Origin: Plumapathes pennacea
Lineage: Eukaryota > Cnidaria > Anthozoa > Antipatharia > Myriopathidae
Direction: 5' to 3'
DNA length: 64,000 bases
NCBI GenBank assembly: GCA_964036295.1
Contig: OZ038471.1
Coordinates: forward strand, 10,806,184-10,870,183
Shown here one piece after another: positions 12,601-27,600 of the stretch. Under the pieces are notes generated by a model, which was not told the DNA's origin, searched no databases, and saw only the letters and a program-made list of their open reading frames with translations. Made by a program: the position numbers and the translations under genes. Position 1 is the first letter of the stretch. Each line of letters begins with the position of its first letter.

Positions 12601-15600
12601 GAGGACAGTGCACAGCATATTGTTTAGGATTATACATATTTTACGTTAAGAATATAGAATTACTGTCAGAAATGCTGGCATGATATTTTTCTAGCTGGAA
12701 TTTATTAAAACAATGTCAATAATATTGTACTTACAAGTTGTTGAGAGATTCCACGGCTTCATGAAATATGTTTGAACCACTATTGTTCCGACACAAGGGG
12801 TCAAACGTTGGACTTTGAACAATTGCAAGCATTATGGCATCCTTCTCTTGATTGATTGCATAATGCATCGGAGTGTTTCCCTGGCAATCCTACAACATCG
12901 AAGAAAAATTGAACAATTTAAAAGTCATAAAATGATCAAAAGTTGATGTGAATAAGCAGTTTTCAAGTCAATAGTCATATAATTGCAACAAAATAGTTAC
13001 TCTTGCTAATAAAAAGGGTAATTTAGAACACCATTATCTTTTATCTATCGAATTTGTTTTAAAAATTTTACGAAAACTAAAACAAGTATCTTCAGTTTTT
13101 CCAAAAATATTATCTCGTATCGGCTATGACCGATGTTTATCAGATATGTGCTAAAAGTTCTCTAAGAGCCGCATCACTACTAAAAAAATGTTTTACTGAA
13201 ACAAAATTATCCAAAGATATTTTTGAAAAGTCCGAGGAGGGGGGGAGGGGGGTGTTAAGGAATGTTTATCCGACCCGCCTCCGTTGCTTGATCGCACAAA
13301 CTTGTGCTGTTTTTTGTTTGTTTGTTTGTTTTGCTTTTTGTTTTTTATTTACACAAGTATTTTGGAGTACAATTTCAAGTGCGTAATATGCTCAACATGG
13401 GGACTCTTGCAAATAAAAAAAACATTTATGTATAGTTATACTTGGCCCAGTTACCTTTAAGTTTGGATTGCATTTATGCTCAATCAATACTTTGGTGGCT
13501 TCTTCGTTGTTACTGAGCACGGCATAATGTAATGGTGTTAGATGATGTGTTTCAGCGGTATTAACATCTACGTCTGCTTTGTGGTCGAGTAACACAGAAG
13601 CTGAGAGTCCAGACTTGTCTCTAAATTGGAAAAAAAATCAAAATTAATATGCTTTCAAGTATGCAGTGGTATATACGAATGTATATCACAACCATAATAC
13701 GAAGCTCGTTGTTGCTATGCATTCTATTTAGTAATGAACAATGTTAGCATCGTAAAAGATTATTACCTTTTTCCTTTAGCCTCTTTCCTAGACAAAACAT
13801 TAGCGATGTCTTGTCGGACATGTGGAACTTAGTAAATTACCCTATTTATAATGTGACGTACAAAATGGACAGCCCTCCATTATTTCCCATTCGCTTATCC
13901 GCATATCAAAAGACACCATGACGATATCAAAGCTCTGATTGTTTTCTATCCCCAATGCTTGGAATATAACCCCTTTCGGCGGAACCTCCTCGAGCAGCCG
14001 TTCATATAGAGTGCACCCCCTTCCTTCCTCGGCATTTTTACATATTGCCTGTAGCAAAAACACACCCGGTTACATCTGTAAATGTACGTACCACCAGCTA
14101 CTTTCGAACAAAAACAGCCCACAAATAAGGACTGCTACATACAAACCACAGTGCAGCACAGTTTTACCAAAGTATGTTTATCAAAAAGATCCCCGTAAAG
14201 CATATTTAGTGATAGATGCGGCCCCACAAAACAAGTTATTGTCTCCAAAACATCACTAATCCGAACATTTATGATCAATCAAAACAAGGCGAGTCCGTAC
14301 TTTACTGTTCGTTTTGAACAGCGAGAAAAGTCCCAAAAAAGTCCCCTCAAGGCATGTGTCTCAAAATTTATCATATCTCTGCATGTGTACACTGCCGAGA
14401 CTTTGAACCAATAAAGTTGCACGCGAGTATATACACAAATCTTATGACTGACCTATTTGCTTGCAGTTGCACGTCGCGTGACAGCTGTCCCTACGAAGGC
14501 GCACGTTTTGCAAGGTGCTTAATTCTAACCTTACTGAAATGCGGTTTTGTTTGGTCTTGAATTGTGCACAAACTGAACTACAGTAATCGAAACATAAAAG
14601 GAAAATATTTTCTTATGGGAATCCTCTGTCACGCTGCTCTTGTTACTCTAAACATTGGCTATTTTCAGTAACAAGTAGGTTTCCTTGCCAGTTTGACCAT
14701 TCAGTGCTACTCCATAACGTCAACAACACCGAGGCCGACACGCAGCTACCCTAATCCCGAACCAAAACAAATGCTTTTTGCTTTTAAAACCAATACAACT
14801 AGAAATAACCAACAAGGTCAGTTGAATGGTACCGAGGCTTACCCTCGCTAATCAAACCAAGTCAGAACACAAAAGCAAGAAAAAATTTATTTGTTTACAA
14901 CTGTAACTAGATAACGTACGGTGGCTATCCACTTGACTGAGGAAGAGAGCAGTCGAGCGAAGAGGGTATGTAAATTTCTTTCTTTCTAAATTAGCATGTC
15001 AGAAGCAACTTTGTTCGCTTGTGGAACAATTCTTTTTGAAATTGGAATGAGTTTGGAAAGAGAAGATGAGCTGCTAAGCTACTAGATATGGGATTACTGG
15101 GGCCAGATTAAGAAACAACACGAGATATTTTGATGTCGATTCATTGTCGAGTTGTGCAGTCGTTTGAAGATGGGATGACGCAATTGTATCACAATTTCTA
15201 TGTCGAAATTGGCACACTTAACAATAAATGTCCAAGATGCTCTTGAATACTGACTTGCACTTCCAAAAACAAAAAAGAAAACAAGGTTTGGTCGCAGGAA
15301 CAAACAGTAAAAAATGAAAAGAGAATTACTTGACATCGGGTATTCCCTATCCAAGTGTTAACATGTCAATATGTGTCAATACATGGCACTAGCTCTGATA
15401 ATCAATCAGTAACATGTGGAGTACCACAGGGGTCAGTACTGGGTCCACTTCTTTTTCTAATATATATGAATGACATGTGTAAATGTTCAAACATTTTAGA
15501 ATTCCATCTTTTTGCTGATGATACTAATTTATTTCTTGAAGATAAAAATATCATAGACTTAGAATCTATCTTAAATACCGAATTAGAAAAGGCGTGCAAA

Positions 15601-18600
15601 TGGCTAAAAGCAAATAAACTATCCTTGAACATAGATAAAACTAGCTTTGTAGTATTTCATTGTCCACAAAAGTAATAAGGTGAACCTTATAATTTCTAAC
15701 CAATTCATCAAGCAAGATAGTCAAGTGAAATACTTGGGTCTTATTATTGATGCCAACTTACATTGGAAAGCACATTTACATGAATTAAATAAGAAAGTAT
15801 TCCGAAGTGTTGGAATACTTTCTAAAATAAAGCACTTTGTGGACAAACATATACTGCACCAGCTGTATTATTCACTAGTCTACCCATTTCTTGTTTATGG
15901 ATTATCTGTATGGGGTAACACATATCATACATCATTAAAACCTATCATAAGTCTTCAAGGGCTATACGCATCTTAACCTTTTCAAAACCAGATGAACATT
16001 CTGAGCCCCTTCTCAAGCAACTCGAAATACTCAAACTGGTTGATTTAGTAACTTTCTACAATGCTCTCTTTATGTACCAATTTCATCATAATCTCCTTCC
16101 AAAATCATTTGAGAATTTCTTTCAGACAGTTTCGTCAAAGTACCATTATAATACCCGACTTGCCTCCAGCTCAACCTATTATATCAATGCTGTTAGAACA
16201 AATTATTGTAAATTTAATATTCGATTTGCAGCTCCTAACACCTGGAATAATCTCACTGACAGCATGAAACAACTTCCTCTGAAATCATTCGAGACAAAAG
16301 TTAAGTCAAGTATCCTTCAGTTAAAATGAATGCAATATTAGTATATTTCTAATTTCTCGACCTTTCACCTGGTTTTCTTTTTTTGTCACTGTATTGTTTT
16401 TATTATTATTATTATTATCGTATTTTTCTTTGTGTGTGCTTCTTTTCATTAACTTAGTTTATGCCTTATTTGCCAACCATATCTAAATGTATTAACATAG
16501 TTTACAGTTACTCGGCTCGATTAGCTTTCTAGCTATTTCTGAGTAACCTTTACCTAGCTCTGACTTTTATATACCATTGTAAATACTTTAATGAACAAAA
16601 AAGGTAATAAACTATCTATCTCTTCTCTAACCCCGTCCGATCAGGCATAATATGCGAGTTTGTGAACTTTTACCGTAATAAACTATAGATAGCAATAAAG
16701 AAATAATCAACCAGGTTGCTTGATTTATGAAATTGCTAAGCAAAGCTACCCCGTATCTTTGGGGGTCCCGCTAGTAATAAATATTGTTTTAAATGCATAG
16801 ATGTGCAATATGTTTTAAACCTTACAAATACTTACTGTGCAGCTGAAAGATGTAGAGGAAATAGACCAACTTCATTCTAAAAAAAAAAGAGCATCCGTGA
16901 ATAAAGCATCATGTGTTGGTAAGTTTTAATTTTATGGAAGGTTGTTATATTCATTCGCACAGACAACACGGAAACGAGATGGACCGGCAATAATGGTCTT
17001 ACGGTAGAGTTCTACTTAGCATTCTGGCCAATCCTTGGAAAGCATTTGGTAGCTTCTTTTAACTATTCACATGGCCATGGAGAATTATCTAACTCTCAGA
17101 AGCAAGCAGTTATTACTTTTTTGAAGAAAAAGGGTAGAGACAAAAGATTAATCAAAAATTGGAGACCAATATCTCTGATTAATGTTGACACAAAAATTGC
17201 CTCCAAAGTTCTGGCCAAACGTTTGGAACCAATCCTACCAAATCTGATTCATTACAATCAAAATGCCTATGTCAAAGGAAAGTCAATTTTGACGCTGTAA
17301 GGACAATCGAGGATGTAAGAGATTACACTAAACGTACCGGTATTGCAGGAATTCTAATTACAATAGATTTCGAAATAGCTTTCAACTCATTAAATCACAA
17401 GTACTTATTAAGAGCTCTTCAAGCTTTTAACTTTGGGCCGTCCTTTGTTCAATGGATTCGAACTTTTTATTCGAACGTGTCCAGTTATGTTTTAAATAAT
17501 GGTTTTACTTCTAATTATTTTAGTGTCAAGCAAGGGGTGAGACAAGGTGATCCTCTTTCATCACTGTTATTTATATTAGTTCTAGAAGTTCTTGCATGTG
17601 ATATTAGGCAAAATCGAAATATCCAAGGAATCAAAATCGGAAATGGAAAGGTCAAACTCACTATTTTTGCCGATGACATGTCTTGTTTTATAGGAAACAA
17701 GACAGGCCCGTGGCCAGTGCGCTTGTGGCGTCATTAGTACAATGAATAGAGACACGCGGGGTCCCAGGAGAGGAACTTTTGTCGAGACTTTATATACAAA
17801 GATACTATAGCCGAGTCAGTTTTTGCACATGGCGGATCCAAGAGATCCCTTTATTTTTCTTGCCCTCTTTTCTTCTAATTTCGGTCAAACAGATATTCAC
17901 GAAAAAGTGTTTTATAATAATTGAGAGAAAACAATTATCGAAGGCCCCGTAGGAATATTCTTCGTTTTTCACGGGTCACGCGACCGGAGCATCCTCCAAA
18001 AATAACATATTGTACCTTTTTGACTCCGGAACTGAACAGAACATGCCTGAATTAGTCAAGATGCCAATTTTGGATTGTCTATGCTTCATTTTGGCGAAGC
18101 AGCGGCAATTTGTCTTTTGGAAATTTGATAAAGAGTTTGTAAGCGGCCGCACCAAGGTTGTCCACCAACTGGCGCCCCCCCCCCCCCCCCCCCCCGGGGG
18201 GAGGGTACTCCCATATATTTCCTATATAGGGTCTTCTGTCTTAAACAGGGTATCAAATTTTACATTTTCGTGTCTTAAGCAGGGTTATTTTCCAAAGATT
18301 TTCTCCTCTTCCCCTCCCCCCTCAACCACATTTTTGCTCTCGCCATTTCGCGCGATTTCTTCGTATGCTCCAGTGGAAACGCGTGCAACGCAGGCTAACT
18401 TATCTAAACTTAGTCTTGAACATGGTATCAAATTAGAGCACTTTGTCTTAGACAGGGTAGCAAAAGATTTTTGTGTCTTGAATAGGATCAGGGTTTTATA
18501 GAGTCAGCGGAACTCCCCTACCCAAATTCCTATTGAGTACCCCCCCGGGCTGGCGGCCCATAACTCGAAACATGAAATGAAACTGATCTGTGTCTCAGCT

Positions 18601-21600
18601 TGATGTTATGTTACTTCACATCTTTCACAGTGCCAATTTTAAAATGTTTTGCGAAGGAAAACTTTATAATTCAGACGCAAGCACCGTTTTTGTTCGGCCA
18701 CGAGCGTGTCACACGGCTTTGTTGTCACGGTATTCAAACGTCCATAGCTCCCGACTCATGCAGGGTATGATGTTTCATACGGAATAATATTTTCAATGAG
18801 TGATTTGCTTTTGCCTTGAGTGATCGTTTTTGCCGGGAGCATTTTGAACTTGCTTTCCGATGCACGTGACAGTACTGGTGTGACGCTTGCTATATAACCT
18901 GGCAACCTTGTTGAGTGAATTTTCAAGCTGACATGTTTTGTGGAGGTGTCGGAAATCAACTTCCGTTATATATTGTTATTGTTAAGATTGACAGCTTGTA
19001 ATTAGCATATTAGACATGTGCTCAGAGAGCGAGGAGAGTGTCGTGTTACGAACGAACCCTGAACGATGTAAGTTTCAAGCGAAGCTTGCTCAGAATCAAC
19101 CAAGGGAATAAAAAGCTTTTCTCATTGCCATTCTCTTTAATATTGCTTGTTTATGCCTATCTCTACAGCAGATGTTGGAATGTTTCAAATGTATCATGTA
19201 CAAGTAGCTGTAATAACAGCTTTTTAGTCTTATCTCGTCTTTGCTAATCTTCCCAGCGTGTGCATCATGTTCAAGTAGCTGTAATTGACAGCAGCACATT
19301 AAAACATGGTACTTCCCATTTTATCTGTCCTGTGGTGAAGTTATTTCGTATGAAAAAGCCATCTCAGAAGTTACGCATCCTACATGTGCAAGTCTGATAC
19401 ACTAATATGTTCAAGACTGTTATGCATTAAGCTTTAGTGCAAAATTCTGGGTCGATACGAAATTAATCTCTATCGAAAGCTGCAGACGTTTGCATACCGT
19501 GACAACAAAGGCGTGCATCACGCTTGTGAAGCGAACATTAGACTCGGATAGTCGGATATCAACATTGAGCTTTTGACGACTTCGAGGTATTCAGTGACAA
19601 ATATTCTCGATGTAATCATCTGCCGGTCTTCCCTGCTTTTGTTAAAGCAGCGTGAGTGAAAGCTAAGTAGCTGATGATTCGGGATTCCCCTTTCTATGAT
19701 ATTATGCTCGTGGCATTTCATTGACAGATCTTGTATCTTAATCTCGCGTGATATTTGCCTCAAACCTATTAGTAATTCAGTATCCTCAGGCAATAAACAA
19801 AGAACCTTTACTGCACGCAAAACGAAGTTAAATGCCGACTGTTCGTATACGCCGCGCGTTACACAAAGCCCCCGAGTTTCCGACAAAGGGAGACGCTCTG
19901 CCCGCAGGGAAAAGTTCAAGTTTTATCAAGTTTTGACACGTCTTCTACTTATTCGATGTTCTTTCACACAAATATTGCTCAAAACACAGATACATTGGTT
20001 GAAGCGGTATCTATAATCGAGCATTTGCAAAAACACAACCCTTCGTACTTTACGGGGGTTCAGCTGGTAACACATCAAGCATTTGTGTACGGCTATTTTC
20101 AAATCTTCCGACGCTTAAAAACAATGCAAGCCAAAATCTTTCTTAAAGTATGGCTTCCGTGCATCCAGAAAGCCAACCGATGTTCAGTTCGGATGGGATA
20201 CAGGCTAACTTTAACACGATTCAATTTCAGTCTCTTGCTTCAATCGCCGACATCTCAAGTCGCTCGCGAGGAAAGTCAATATTGCATAACGTCATCGCAA
20301 ATCACGTGATAATGCGAACCAATCGCCGTGTGCTGATTCGTAACCCAGAAAAAAATTTAAAGCTTGTGTTAGCCACAAGCAATAAGGTGTCTACGAAAAA
20401 GGAATTCTTTTAAGAATTTAAAAATCTATCAAGAAAACTTTAAATAGGTGAAGGTGGAGAGGGCTAACTCTTCTAGGAAAAATTCAAATTGTTAAATCTT
20501 TTGCCATTCCGAAATTTGTCTACAGCAGCTCTTATTCACGTCTCTAACGACCTTGTTCAGGCTGTAAACAAAGAACTTTATAATTTTATCTGAAACGGAA
20601 AGGATAAAGTCAAACGTTCCGCTTTAATCAACGAATTTGAACATGGTGGATTGAAGATGCTGGACATAGAATGCATGATTAAGGCCCAAAGAATTATTTG
20701 TCTAAAGAGGTACATCGAAGTTTATGTTAGCCCTTGGAGATTTTCCTGGATTACTATCTAAGAAAAGTAGGTGGTAAGTTTGTTTTGAAGTGTCAGTTTG
20801 ATATCCGGCGTTTTATAAGGACTGTCTTGACGCATGGTCTGGTCCCATAAAGAAGGATGTTGTTACTTATGAAGATATAATAAACCAAGTAATGTGGAAT
20901 AATAGGAATATACTTAGTCAAGGAAAATCCTTATATCAGTCCTGTTTTCATAAATGTGGAATAACTAAAGTTGGGGATTTGGTTTCAAAGGAATGCATTC
21001 TCCTGAAAAGCGAAAAAGTGCTGAAAGCTAAACTATCTCCAAGTCAACTATTTGCTTTGATGGGGGTGGTGAACGCCATACCAAGTGAGTGGCGTTCCAC
21101 TATAAAAGGAACAAGACTGGAATTTGCCGATGAGCTCGTGGCGCGAGTTGGGTCGAGACCAGGATAAACTAAAGTTAAAAGTAAAGACAAGAGCGAGACT
21201 CCCAAGAGAGACTTTCAGTCCCCGGGGGAGGGGGGTACTCATCATAATTTTGCGTGGGTGTGCCGCCCGGTCCTGAAAACCGTTAACCTATTTCAGACCA
21301 AAATATCTGATTTTCTATACGGTATTTCAGACCTAACTTCAAAAATGTACACGGCACATACCTTACCCCACCAGGTTTCAGTCTCACCAGAAAAAAAATA
21401 TTATACACAGAGCATAGAGAACTTGGTTTTTGAGACTTTGCTCAAATAAAACCTGATTAAATTATAAAATTTCATACAACACTCATAAGAGTAATGCGTG
21501 ACCCTGTGCGTGACTTGCGACATTTACTGTATTTTTGACAGTTTGACTTTGAACACTTATTTCTAATCAGAGGCCACGATTAATCCAGCCATAGCTCCGA

Positions 21601-24600
21601 TACGTATCTGTTTTCTTTTTACTGAATGGGTTTCTTTTATTAGGCTTTCGAGTATTCGCGCTTTGTGGCAAATATAAAATTGAAAGCGAGGAATGTAACA
21701 AGAGAGTTGTTTACAATATTCTCGCGGTTTTGTTTCACAGCGTGTTCAATTCATTTGTGACTAACAAATTGAATGCTTAGGGCTATTTCGGTGTGTTTTT
21801 CATTTCTAGTATACAGTTACCATTGCAAAACATAGGCTACATGATCGAATTGAAGAAACATTTCAACAGCACTCTATACGATAAGCCGAAGCATTTTGAC
21901 GGCACAGGCTCGCGGTATGATACATGTAATATGCTCACAAAGGCGCTTTGATTGAGTCTTGAGTTACGCTGATGGATATTTCGTCACACAAGGATCTATT
22001 TTCGGCGAAAAAAACTGTACAAAACAGCTAACAGTATGTATGAGGTAACATATGTCATGTACAGTGTCAAATGTTTACGGCTAAACAGTCATCGTAGCTT
22101 TGGTGTCTGTTTTCAGCAAAAAGCAAGCCAGAAATTTGAGTGAGACACGAGCAAGGCGGAGCTCAGCAATGAGCGATAATTAACGGGCGATAACTGAACA
22201 AGAATCGAGCGAGACACTTGACTGACCGTGACATATAGATGGCTTGTTTCTGGAGAGTATATCGCCCGTCATTGGACTCATTTTTTCTACGAAATTATCG
22301 CCTGTCATTTGACTTATGTATCGCTGGTAAACAAATGGAGTTCACATAACCAACGACAACGAGTTGATTCAAAATTGCAATTTAATTATATATTGATCTC
22401 TTAAGACAGTTGTTCAAAGTACAGTGAAAAGTCTCAGTCGTCAAACAATATTGGCTAACATACCATATCACATCGATGATAGAATTCTCGCTCAATTCCC
22501 TCACTTTTGGCTGCTCGCCATTCGATCAGAAGTCTTGACAGAAATACGTCTTTCGAAAAATCGCTTTTCATTGGGTTTTTACAAGAATCCTGGTCGGTAC
22601 ATACAGAAGGTTGGGGCTCCTATTCACTTGCTCAGGTCTTGGGCAGTGTTGATGGCGAACGGTTTCAATCTTATCAACAGTCCCACAGCCGTACCGAACA
22701 TCTCGCCACACGCCTGTGCGTGTTACTCAAAATAGCAACTTCACACGAATTCGCTCTCGCTTGAAAACGCAAACAAAATGAACGTTGCCATCGCAGTAGC
22801 AACAAACGTTTTCAATCAATCGAAGCTAAAGCAACTGATGTCCCGTTGAAGTCGTTGATAAAACCACTACTTAGCGCCAGTGATATTATGTTTTTACAGC
22901 CCTGATGTAGCCAATCAGGAAGCTCACTCAGGGTGCACAGGACGAAAAGTGTCATCCAAGATAACACGAATCTTCGTTTCCTCACGCTATGGTTCCTGTA
23001 AACGTTTCGTAATAAATTGTAAAACTGTTCTAAAACAATATGCTGCGTTTACGTGTGGATTGATTGGGTTAATTTACGTGAACAGACATTGCGTGCAAAC
23101 CTTACCGCACCGGAAGATGCGCACTCATGTTACAAGTTTGTCTTAGAAGCAGAAGCGGTTGTGTACATTGCACAACTCAGTACTTTGAATGAAAGGAAGA
23201 TTACAGTACAAGAATATTGCTGTGCTAGTGACATCAGATAAGTCATGCTTAATCTCAAACACGCTTAGTGTTAGTCCAAACCCAGCGTTTAGGATTGACC
23301 GATTTGTCTCGCTGCCGTCTCGTTCAGCCTTCAACCGATTACATTTGATCCACCCCAAAAGCAAAATTTATCCCGCTATGTCTCGTTCATTCTCGCCGAT
23401 AACCGCCCCATAACACGCTCAAGCAGAAAAATATGTCTCTGTGTATCTCGTTCAGTCTGGCCGTGTTTTCGCCGATAACGCAGCGAGACAAATGTCACGC
23501 TGGCACATTGTGGCGAGACAAAAAGTCTGTCTCACTTTGTCTTGCTGAAATTTCACCGTAAAAATCGGATTATGGCCAGAGTCGGGCCCGTTTCTCGCTA
23601 AGTCGGGTAGCAATTTTCGTACGGGAAAATACAATTCAATCGCATCTCAAGCTGTTCGCGATCACCTTACGTCATCGCATATCACGTGACAATGTGAACC
23701 AATCAGCGTGTGCTGATTCGTAACCCAGAAAACTAACATGACAATTAAGACACACTGTGCAATCCTAAGCTCGTCGGCCACGAGAAAATAGATCTTATTA
23801 ACCGAGCGCGCGGTCCGTACAGTAAGTTATGGACCGAGTTTTTTTCGTCGCCTTATGGCCCGAGCGCGCTTCGCGCAAGGGCCATAAGGCGACGAAAAAA
23901 ACGAGGATCCATAACTTACGATACGGACCAAGCAAACGAGGTTAATAAGATATTTATTATATGGCTTTAGATCTTTCGGCAAACACAAAACAAGGCCTCA
24001 ACGAGTACTCGTCTCGTTCATTCAACAACATCAATCGCGATCAGGCATGAATTACGCACGTTTGTTTTCACAACAAATTCAGTTAACAGCTTACAATTCT
24101 ACCGATTTGAAAATCTTGAAAGAAAATAAACGTCTGTCGAACCAACTGCCTAGATAAATACTAATTTGTTCTGAGCTGAATAAAATGGCCCATGGCGTGT
24201 GTCAAACAACGACACTGCAGTGAACTTTATTCGGTGAACGACTCGAACTCGCCCTTGCTCGCTCACTAAAGATTTAAAGAAAACTGCAGTCTTATCTCTT
24301 TCCAGAAGAAACTGCTTTGTAATTCAGAGTATTTTTTATTCTTTTGAATAAGTTTTCTTACACGTACAATAATGTAGAAGGCAAAATGGCACTAAAAGAA
24401 AATCATTTCATCACAAACTGCGACCGACACATCGTTGAAAGTTATATTATTCAAAACTCACCGCTTAATTTTCCTGCCTCCTCGTGGAGCGTTTAGGTTT
24501 CTTCCAGCAAAATAAACGCCCTCAAATCACCACGGCGTTTTTGTCCCAGTCAGTGATTTCGAAATACAGAGTTCTCGTGCATTGTGAAAAATTTATTTAC

Positions 24601-27600
24601 AGTCTTCACAGTGCGCCATGACGAGCAAACATGTCTGCAAAACTTGATTCTTGCACGGTTTTAGTCATAACTGTTCACGGTGATTGTTCGCTTTCCACTT
24701 TCTTCCTGGCAAGTGTGCAAATTTTAACACAGAGGTGAAACAACCCTCCATACTCTGCATCGCTTGTTGTCAATGACGGTTGAGGTCGCAAGCAATTATT
24801 TCCTCGGATGCTTTCCTACTTCGTAACGGTCATTTTCCAAGATTGTAAGCTTTCCCCGATCATCATAACTTAACAGTGAGTATCCGGAACGTTTAAACTT
24901 CCCATTGCACTTCTGGGCCTTTTATGACAAACGTTTAGCAACTTTTCGAGTAATCATTTGCGATCAACATGTGCAAACTGATTTTGCGGTCCGTACAGTA
25001 AGTTATGGACCGGTAAAATTGACCAATCAGAACGTGCGTAAAATCAATTTGCGGTCCGTACAGGAAAGTATGGACCGGTAAATTAACCAATCGTAGCGTG
25101 CGTAGTATCAGTGCCATATAATAAACACTTTTACTAAACCATACCCTTTTAATGAGAATTGCTTTCTTCTGCCAGTAAAGGGTGAGATGGTGGACCTTTT
25201 AGACATCTCCAAAATTCTTTATAGTAAATTTTGTTACTACAAAGTGACCCTCCTACTGCTCAGGCCAGATTAAAGGACAAATATCCAAGCCTTTCAGTTG
25301 AATGGAAGAAAATCTATTCGTTAGCATTTAATGTTACTTTGGACACGAAACTAAGAGTTTTTCAATACAAATTGTTAAACCTTATCATATACACTAACAA
25401 CAAAATGTTTGCTTTCAAAATGGTAGATTCACCGTATTGCACGTTCTGTAACAATGAAGAGAAATCCCTCGAGCATTTTTTTTTTCTGCCAAGTAGCAGA
25501 CCTGTTTTGGAAAGAGGTTTTGTCTTGAATAGCTCTGTATAGAAGGGAAATAATGGAGATTTCACTTATGGACGTAATTTTTGGTAAATTCAACTCGGAA
25601 AAAGACTTCATTGTAATTAATCACATACTACTACTAGCAACATTTTATATTTACAGATGCAAACTGGACAAAACCAACCCATCACTTGACGTGTTCAAGG
25701 CTAAATTGAGAGCCACTTGTAATTTAGAATTCCTTATTGCAAGGACGAACGGTACTCTTTCAAAACATTATATTAAATGGGACTCCTTCGTTTTTTCTTA
25801 ATCTTTTTTTTAATCTTTCGTAATCCCTCTTACCAATACCTATAAGAATCTTATGAATCTTATCAATTGCCACCAATACCAATACTTATATTTACAGTTT
25901 ATCAGCCTGTGTAATCATTGTTGTAGGAAATGTAAATGTATATGGCCCCCTTTTCTCTTTCTCGACGTTTGTATAATTAGTTATGCATCGTATTGTAATC
26001 ATATTGTAAGTATTGTAATTTTTCACTTTATATTTTGTATTTTATTAGTGTAACAGTTTTGTAAAAAAATAAAAAACTTGTTCCAATTAAAAAAACCATG
26101 GACCGTATATTCAGTCTGTCAAGGTACTGAGAGCGTTCATTTACTGCTATTTCTTGCTTTTCTTTATTTTTGAATAATAATCTGTGTTGGTCGTGTAAAT
26201 GGTAAGAGTACATGAGTGAAGCAATGTGTAAAAGCTTGACCTATTTTCGGTCATTGTAAGCGTAGTTCACTACAAAGGCTAATAATCCGAACTTTTGCGA
26301 TATTGGTCAAACGAACTAATTGAAGGAAATAATACGTGTAGACAGCTGGTTTAGCTGAGTAGCTTATGTTTTCTTACCGGTAACTTGCTGTTAGCCCCAT
26401 GGTCCAGGAGTATTTTGACAACAGTGCTTAGTCCACTACTGCATGCCAGATGAAGAGCAGTAAAACCTCTTGATCGATGATCAACCTGCGGTTCGAATCA
26501 GTAGTTTAAAACCTGTAACTTAAACATCTCATAGTTATATCGAAGCTTTTGTACATGTGTGTACTTTCGTTTCCATTTTGTAAATAACTGTGTGCATGAT
26601 TACTGACTTGACTTTTGTGATCAGCTCTAGGCCTTGTGCAAGCACGATAAACAGATAAATGCACAGAGATTGAGTATTGTGAAACAAAGGTACCAGGTAC
26701 TTTACGTGGTCATTCTGTGTGCACGATGTATTTCTTATTACGTGGCGTCATGAAAACGCTTTTTGGACGACGTCAATAACATGACGTAAAGAGTTTTATT
26801 ATATACATACTGAGACATACTCACGAAAAAGCCATATCGTAAAATTTCGTACGCAAATGAGTTCTAGCCAATGAGAGGCCGCGAACGACGCTTTTCACAC
26901 GTGAAAAAAATCGTTCGTCCAATCACAAGCTGCGAACGACGATTTTTCACTACTTTTAAAGGGTTTCCCGGTCCCATCATAAATGTCTCAGTATGTATAT
27001 AATAAACAGAAAACATCATGGAAAGTGCTTTGTACAGTGTTTATTCACTCGTTGTTTCGTATCATAAAACTCACTCGCTCGCAAAGCCTCGTTCGTTCGT
27101 TTTATGATACTTCACAACTCGTGAATAAAAACCGTACGCGCGCACTTTCCATGAAGTAATCTCTATATACCACCTACATCAAACCCACATCTAATTTTAA
27201 GCCCTGGCTAAACGGATGCAACATTTCATGCAACATATCGCAACACGGTTGGGTTTTGTTGCAACATGTTGCGCTGGGGCTGGCCAAACGAACGCAGCAT
27301 GTTGCAACATGTCTATTTATTCATCATTTCAATCAACTAATCAGTCAAACTCCTCACAGCCTTTGAAACTTTTCTCGATTTTTTAGCTCTCATCTTCTCT
27401 TTCTTGTTTTTCATTAACTAAGACAAGGAAATTGCATTTCGCCACCTTACAAACACGTACCCATCATGCCAATCGTGCTTTAAATTAGAACATGCGCATG
27501 CCCCAATGCAACAATGTTGCGCGAAGGTGGCCAAACAATCGCAACAGGAAGCAACAACTCAGAGAACAAATACAAAGTTGCATAATGTTCCACGAAAGTT

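Noticed and set aside
18010..18501. 163-codon plus-strand frame
   Set aside because: It runs through a poly-C tract (poly-proline) and a GGGGGTACTC-type repeat, so it is repeat sequence without protein features.
19518..19919. 133-codon minus-strand frame inside the first LINE insertion
   Set aside because: No recognised domain, no neighbouring exon, and located in repeat-derived DNA.
22424..22764. Overlapping plus-strand frames of 85-103 codons
   Set aside because: Two frames over the same DNA, no motif, within the second LINE insertion.
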